Assembly (NCBI RefSeq): GCF_051192575.1 | Contig: NZ_JBPJSQ010000013.1 | Location: 10,929-74,928 of the forward strand | Direction of reading: 5' to 3' | Length of the DNA: 64,000 nt | From: Aestuariimicrobium soli | Lineage (GTDB): Bacteria; Actinomycetota; Actinomycetes; Propionibacteriales; Propionibacteriaceae | Part shown: positions 60,178-64,000 of the stretch, one piece after another | How the letters are laid out: every line of letters begins with the position of its first letter | Position numbering within the stretch: the first letter of the stretch is position 1 | Position numbers and translations under genes: made by a program | Notes under the pieces: model-generated | Databases searched by the model: none | What the model saw: only the letters and a program-made list of their open reading frames with translations | What the model was told of the DNA's origin: nothing

Positions 60178-61125
60178 TCATCGTCCCGGCAGGCGACGCC
60201 CCAGCAGTCGACTCAGGGTGCGCTCACCCAGCCGACTCATCAGCGGGTTCGAGGTGCGGTAGTACCAGAACAGCCCCATCGCCTGCTCGAACGCCCAGGC
60301 TCGTCCCCGCTGCCACTCGAGCTCGTCGCTGCCGAGCCGCTCGCGCAGGCGCACCCGGGGGCCCTCCTCGAGCAGGTGCCACGCGGCGACCAGGTCGAGC
60401 GACCGGTCGGCCGGGCCGAAGCCGCCCCCGTCGAGCACCCCCACCAGGCGGGGTGCACCGGTGTCGTCGGGGCGGACGAGAACGTTGCCGGGGATCAGGT
60501 CGCCGTGGGTCATCACGTCGGGCCCGGGGGCCTCGGGCAGGGCGAGGAACTGCTCCCACAGGGCGGTCAGCCCGGCGAGGGTGGGCGCGTCGACGAGGGC
60601 GGCGGTCTCGGCCAGGCAGGTGCGCACCCAGCCGTCGTGGGTCGCCAGTGAGCCGCCGCGATTCGTGCCCGCGAACACCCGCCCGCCGGTGTCGGCCGCG
60701 CGCAGGGCGGCGATCAGGGTGGCCAGGTCGTCGGCGAAGGCCTCACCCGAGGTGCCCCCGCCGAGCCGTTCGGCGGACCAGCCGTCGTCGCCGTCGAGCC
60801 AGGTCTGCAGCGACCAGGGCAGTGGGTAGCCGTGGGCCGGTCGTCCGATGCCCAGCGGACGAGGGGTCGGCACGGGCGAGACGGCTGCCAACTCGGCCAG
60901 CGCCCGCTGCTCCTGCTCGAGCTGGGCGAGCACCTCGTCCGGTGGTTCGTGGCGGAGCGGAAAACGCGCCGTGACGTCGTCGCCGACGCGGGCGATCAGG
61001 TTCACGGTGCCGGTGCCGCCGACGATGCGGATCGGGCCGTTCAGGGCGGGGTACTGGTCGCGCACGAGCCGCTCGATCGCCGCGGGTGACAGTGCGATCT
61101 GGTCATCGTGCATCGGTGTGCTCAT
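60178..61125 (-). CDS. APH-fold phosphotransferase (aminoglycoside phosphotransferase family)
   Basis: A 315-residue kinase-fold protein. The catalytic loop HGDLIPGNVLV (HxDxxxxN) and the metal-binding GVLDGGGFGPADRSLDL are clear; the N-terminal lobe has GGTGTVNLIARVGDDVTARFPLR. The family phosphorylates aminoglycosides, choline, homoserine or other small molecules; drug resistance cannot be inferred. Start ATG 61125 avoids running into the sulfatase gene's start at 61145; ATG 61113 is an alternative. Divergent from the sulfatase with only 19 bases between starts, so control signals must overlap. Confidence 0.82.
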   Translation of the reverse strand: MSTPMHDDQIALSPAAIERLVRDQYPALNGPIRIVGGTGTVNLIARVGDDVTARFPLRHEPPDEVLAQLEQEQRALAELAAVSPVPTPRPLGIGRPAHGYPLPWSLQTWLDGDDGWSAERLGGGTSGEAFADDLATLIAALRAADTGGRVFAGTNRGGSLATHDGWVRTCLAETAALVDAPTLAGLTALWEQFLALPEAPGPDVMTHGDLIPGNVLVRPDDTGAPRLVGVLDGGGFGPADRSLDLVAAWHLLEEGPRVRLRERLGSDELEWQRGRAWAFEQAMGLFWYYRTSNPLMSRLGERTLSRLLGRRLPGR

Positions 61126-61144
61126 CGGTGACAGGCTAGAGGCC

Positions 61145-62584
61145 ATGTCTGCAGAGTCGCATGCCGTTTCCCGTCCGAACCTCGTCTTCATCATGTCGGA
61201 CGACCACGCGGCTCACGCCATCGGCGCCTACGGGTCGCGCATCAATCGCACGCCGCAGCTCGACCGGCTCGCGACCGAGGGGGCCCTGTTCGAGTCGGTG
61301 TACTGCACCAACTCGGTGTGCGCGCCGTCGCGGGCGACGATCCTGACCGGCACCTACTCCCACCTCAACGGGGTGCGGTCGATCTATGAGGACTTCGACT
61401 ACCGGCTGCCGACCTTCCCGCAGGTGCTGCAGCGCCACGGGTATGCGACGGCCCTGTTCGGCAAGTGGCACCTGGGCGAGGCCGACGAGAACCTGCCGCA
61501 GGGCTTCGACGACTGGGCGATCTTCCGGGGCCAGGGGGAGTACTTCGACCCGGAGCTGATCACGGCCGAGGGGTCGTCCACGGTCGAGGGCTACGCCACC
61601 GACCTGATCACCGACCGGGCCTGCGACTGGATCGGGGCGCGGGGCGACGAGCCGTTCTGCCTGCTGCTGCACCACAAGGCACCGCACCGCCCGTGGCAGC
61701 CCCACCCGCGCCACGCCGACGCGTACCCGCTGGGCACCATCCCCGAACCGGACACCCTGTTCGACGACTACGAGACCAAGCCGACCGCCGTCAAGGTCGC
61801 CAAGATGCGCGTCTCGGACGACCTGACGGTCACCGATGTGAAGGAGCAGGTGCCCGACGAGCTGCTCGGTGAGGAGCATCGTGTCGAGCGCACCCGCTGG
61901 AACTACCAGCGCTACATGCGCGACTACCTGGGGTGCATCCAGGCGATCGACGAGTCGGTCGGACGAGTGCTCGAGACCCTCGAGGCCGCGGGCGTGGCCG
62001 ACGACACGCTGGTGATCTACACCTCTGACCAGGGCTTCTTCCTGGGCGACCACGGCTGGTACGACAAGCGGTTCATCTACGACGAGTCGCTGCAGATGCC
62101 CTTCCTGGCGCGGTGGCCGCGGGCGATCGCTCCGGGCACCCGGGTCTCGCAGTCGCTCACCAATGTCGACTTCGCGGCGACCTTCCTGGCGCTGGCCGGC
62201 GTGGGCACTGAGGAACTGCCGCAGCAGCAGGGGGAGAGCTTCCTGCCGCTGTTGTCCGATCCGGCGGCCGAGACCGGGCACTCCGACTCGGTGTACTACC
62301 GCTACTGGGAGCACGACGACCCCAGCCACGGCGCCTGGAGTCACTACGGCGTGCGCACGCGCACCCACAAGCTGGTCTACTACTACGCCGCCGGTCTGGG
62401 GGTGAAGGGGGCCAGCGACAAGGTCTTCCCGCCCGAGTGGGAGCTGATCGACCTCGAACGGGACCCCCAGGAGCTCATCAACGTCGCGGACGACCCCGCC
62501 TACGCCCACGTGCGGGCCGAGTTGGAGCGCGAGCTGGCCCGACTGCAGCGGCACTACAACGACGAGCCCTACGCCGCGGAGTGA
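61145..62584 (+). CDS. Sulfatase
   Basis: A 479-residue arylsulfatase-type enzyme with the metal-binding start NLVFIMSDDHAAHAIGAYG. The formylglycine motif is C59-A-P-S-R (SVCAPSRATILTG), followed by YATALFGKWHLGE and the late DQGFFLGDHGWYDKR. It hydrolyses sulfate esters, perhaps of sulfated sugars. Cys59 needs oxidation by a formylglycine-generating enzyme, none of which is visible here. No signal peptide, so a cytosolic substrate is implied. ATG 61145; the frame upstream is a shadow of the APH gene. Confidence 0.9.
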   Translation: MSAESHAVSRPNLVFIMSDDHAAHAIGAYGSRINRTPQLDRLATEGALFESVYCTNSVCAPSRATILTGTYSHLNGVRSIYEDFDYRLPTFPQVLQRHGYATALFGKWHLGEADENLPQGFDDWAIFRGQGEYFDPELITAEGSSTVEGYATDLITDRACDWIGARGDEPFCLLLHHKAPHRPWQPHPRHADAYPLGTIPEPDTLFDDYETKPTAVKVAKMRVSDDLTVTDVKEQVPDELLGEEHRVERTRWNYQRYMRDYLGCIQAIDESVGRVLETLEAAGVADDTLVIYTSDQGFFLGDHGWYDKRFIYDESLQMPFLARWPRAIAPGTRVSQSLTNVDFAATFLALAGVGTEELPQQQGESFLPLLSDPAAETGHSDSVYYRYWEHDDPSHGAWSHYGVRTRTHKLVYYYAAGLGVKGASDKVFPPEWELIDLERDPQELINVADDPAYAHVRAELERELARLQRHYNDEPYAAE

Positions 62585-62587
62585 CCG

Positions 62588-62692
62588 GGCCAACCGCAGC
62601 CGCCCCGAAGCCAACCGCAGACCCAGGTAGCCAACCGCAGGCCCCAGATAGCCAACCGCAAACCCCCAGGTAGCCAACCGCAGACTCTCAAG
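62588..62692. repeat. Five tandem units of about 21 bp (core AGCCAACCGCAG)
   Basis: Units start at 62588, 62609, 62629, 62650 and 62672, each keeping GCCAACCGCA and a variable C-rich tail (for example ACCCAGGT). They begin 4 bases after the sulfatase stop and end about 27 bases before the IS30 left end. Confidence 0.85.
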
Positions 62693-62718
62693 AAACGGTG
62701 CCACCCCCAGGAAGGTTC

Positions 62719-64000
62719 CTGGGTGGTCTCAATCGGTCAGTGCAACGGTGAGTAGTTGTTGCAGTTTCTCACGTGGGGTGAGGGCGTTGAGAGTTTCGCG
62801 GGGTCGGTCGTTGAGGAGGTTCTGGACGTGGAGGATCTCGGCGTCGGTGATCTGGGCGAAGTCGGTGGGTTTTGGCCAGAAGTCGCGGATCAGGCCGTTG
62901 GTGTTCTCGTTGCTGCCTCGTTGCCACGGGCTGTGGGGGTCGCAGAAGTAGACCTGGGTGTGGGTGGCGAGGCTGAACGTGGGGTGCTCGGCCATCTCGG
63001 ATCCTTGGTCCCAGGTGAGTGACTTCATCTGCATCTGCGCTGGCAGGGTGGCGGCCATGGCGATCAACGCGTCGACAACGGTGGTGCTGTCGTGTTGGTC
63101 GGGCAGCCGATGGAGCAGGACGAACCGTGAGGCGCGTTCGACCAAGGTGATGATGGCGGTCTGGTTGCGTGCTCCGAGGACCAAGTCACCCTCCCAGTGG
63201 CCCGGGATCGCTCGATCGGCTGCCTCGGCCGGTCGTGTGGAGATGTGATGACCCTGCAGCCATGGTCGTCCCGTCCGGGGCGGTAGCTTCGAGTGGGGGA
63301 TGCGGTGGGTCCGTCCGGATCGCAGTGCCTTGTCGATCCTCAGTTCCTCGCGCAGGGAACCCCTGCCCTGGACGTAGAGGGCCTGGTAGATCGTCTCGTG
63401 GCTCACGGAACCATCTTTGCCATGCTGCGCCGCCAGACGGATCGACACCTGCCGGGGCGACCAGTGAGAGTTCAACCCCTCGACGACCCGTTGCCGCAGC
63501 ACGGGATCGTCCAACCTTGACCGTTTCGGACGTCCCCGACGGCCCGCGGCCGCGGTCTCGGCAGCCTCAGCCCGATACCCGGTCGGTGTCGAGTTGCGGG
63601 CGATCTCTCGGCTGACCGTCGACGCCGACACCCCCAGCTGGCCGGCGATGCGCCGTAACGACCACCGCTGGACCAACCCGACATGGATCAACGTCCGATC
63701 CGCCAACGACAACCGGGCCCCGTGTGACGGCGCCGGGTGCGGCAGCACCGGCCGTACAACCTCGACCTCAACAACCAGACCGCCATGACGACCACGCTTC
63801 AGATCCATGCCAGCAGCATGCAACCAACCAGCAGCCGTCCCCGCGCTCACACCCACCTGATCCGCGGCCCTCTGCGCCGAGTACCCCGACGCCGCCAACC
63901 ACAGCACCCACTCCCGCATCCACCCCGGGTAACCCGGATTCCCACGACGCATGCAACACCTCCGAACAACGTGTTGCACTGACACCCTGACTCCACCCTG
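62719..64000 (-). mobile_element. IS30-family insertion sequence
   Basis: The left inverted repeat (62719-62746, starting CTGGGTGG and ending GTCAGTGCAAC) matches the right one (63973-64000, reverse complement starting CAGGGTGG) at 20 of 28 positions, ending in an identical 11-base stretch. The transposase gene fills the space between. The right end lies at or just beyond the window edge, so target duplications cannot be checked. Confidence 0.85.
62729..63952 (-). CDS. IS30-family transposase
   Basis: A 407-residue DDE transposase. Two N-terminal helix-turn-helix regions are visible (AASGYSAQRAADQVGVSAGTAAGWL and WSLRRIAGQLGVSASTVSREIARN). The catalytic core follows, with GHWEGDLVLGARNQTAIITLVERASRF (D), MKSLTWDQGSEMAEH (D) and YFCDPHSPWQRGSNENTNGLIRDFWPK (E). 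GGAGG at proper spacing supports ATG 63952; the frame opens at 63985. Intact, so the element may be active. The stop codon lies inside the left inverted repeat. Confidence 0.94.
   Translation of the reverse strand: MRRGNPGYPGWMREWVLWLAASGYSAQRAADQVGVSAGTAAGWLHAAGMDLKRGRHGGLVVEVEVVRPVLPHPAPSHGARLSLADRTLIHVGLVQRWSLRRIAGQLGVSASTVSREIARNSTPTGYRAEAAETAAAGRRGRPKRSRLDDPVLRQRVVEGLNSHWSPRQVSIRLAAQHGKDGSVSHETIYQALYVQGRGSLREELRIDKALRSGRTHRIPHSKLPPRTGRPWLQGHHISTRPAEAADRAIPGHWEGDLVLGARNQTAIITLVERASRFVLLHRLPDQHDSTTVVDALIAMAATLPAQMQMKSLTWDQGSEMAEHPTFSLATHTQVYFCDPHSPWQRGSNENTNGLIRDFWPKPTDFAQITDAEILHVQNLLNDRPRETLNALTPREKLQQLLTVALTD

Noticed and set aside
60178..61125. Aminoglycoside phosphotransferase resistance gene
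   Set aside because: The APH fold is seen, but many members phosphorylate ordinary metabolites; nothing here points to a drug substrate.
62588..62692. CRISPR array
   Set aside because: Units of 20-22 bases are adjacent with no spacers and no cas gene nearby, so this is a simple tandem repeat.

Overview
The window is from a high-GC actinobacterium, most likely one of the Propionibacteriaceae or a close relative; I cannot name the genus. Pointers are the GC-rich third codon positions, the many ATGA/GTGA start-stop overlaps, and a set of genes that actinobacteria keep near the chromosome origin: CCA-adding enzyme, DUF6049 protein, MurJ-type pseudokinase, SigM-type ECF sigma factor, thioredoxin reductase and thioredoxin. 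LppM-like, DUF3817 and FBP-domain proteins agree. No rRNA, tRNA or CRISPR array was seen.

Layout. 1-6.5 kb, minus strand: DUF3817, SURF1-like protein, D-Ala-D-Ala ligase, aminotransferase, OsmC, a membrane protein, TrxA and TrxB. 6.7-12.8 kb: a LacI regulator, then an oxidoreductase, a DUF993 protein and a sugar isomerase in a translationally coupled operon, with a convergent MFS transporter; this looks like a sugar or polyol catabolic unit. 13-16 kb: a catalytically gutted GH13-like protein, an LppM-like lipoprotein and a stand-alone MraY. 16-29 kb: LacI regulator, dipeptide/oligosaccharide-type ABC transporter, GH94-type phosphorylase and GH35 glycosidase, together a likely beta-oligosaccharide utilisation locus. 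29-36.5 kb: NRAMP metal transporter, frameshifted PrsW protease, glycogen-debranching-type enzyme, SorC regulator, GlpF and GlpK. 36.6-43.9 kb, minus strand: small protein, PH-like membrane protein, SigM, pseudokinase, DUF6049, CCA transferase. 43.9-49.7 kb: glycerate kinase, nucleotidyltransferase, MscS channel, sirtuin, penicillin-binding protein. 49.7-53.6 kb: a degenerate response regulator and a ferric-reductase / FMN-binding / ApbE flavinylation operon bracketed by inverted copies of a palindromic repeat. 53.7-62.6 kb: citrate synthase, a di-iron protein, FBP protein, a subtilisin-like protease, an APH-fold kinase and a sulfatase. 62.7-64 kb: an IS30-family element running to the right edge.

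Main points. In Mycobacterium tuberculosis the sigM side and the trxB-trxA side of the origin-proximal block adjoin. Here they keep the same orientation but are separated by about 30 kb of carbohydrate and glycerol genes. murJ is missing from its usual place beside the pseudokinase. The word CGGACGA/TCGTCCG is strikingly frequent across the window, often by way of the rare codon pair GGA-CGA. Several regulatory regions carry clear palindromes (AAGCGCTT twice, a CATGAAAG cluster, stacked hairpins before glpF). The flavinylation cassette is the best candidate for a self-contained, little-described system.
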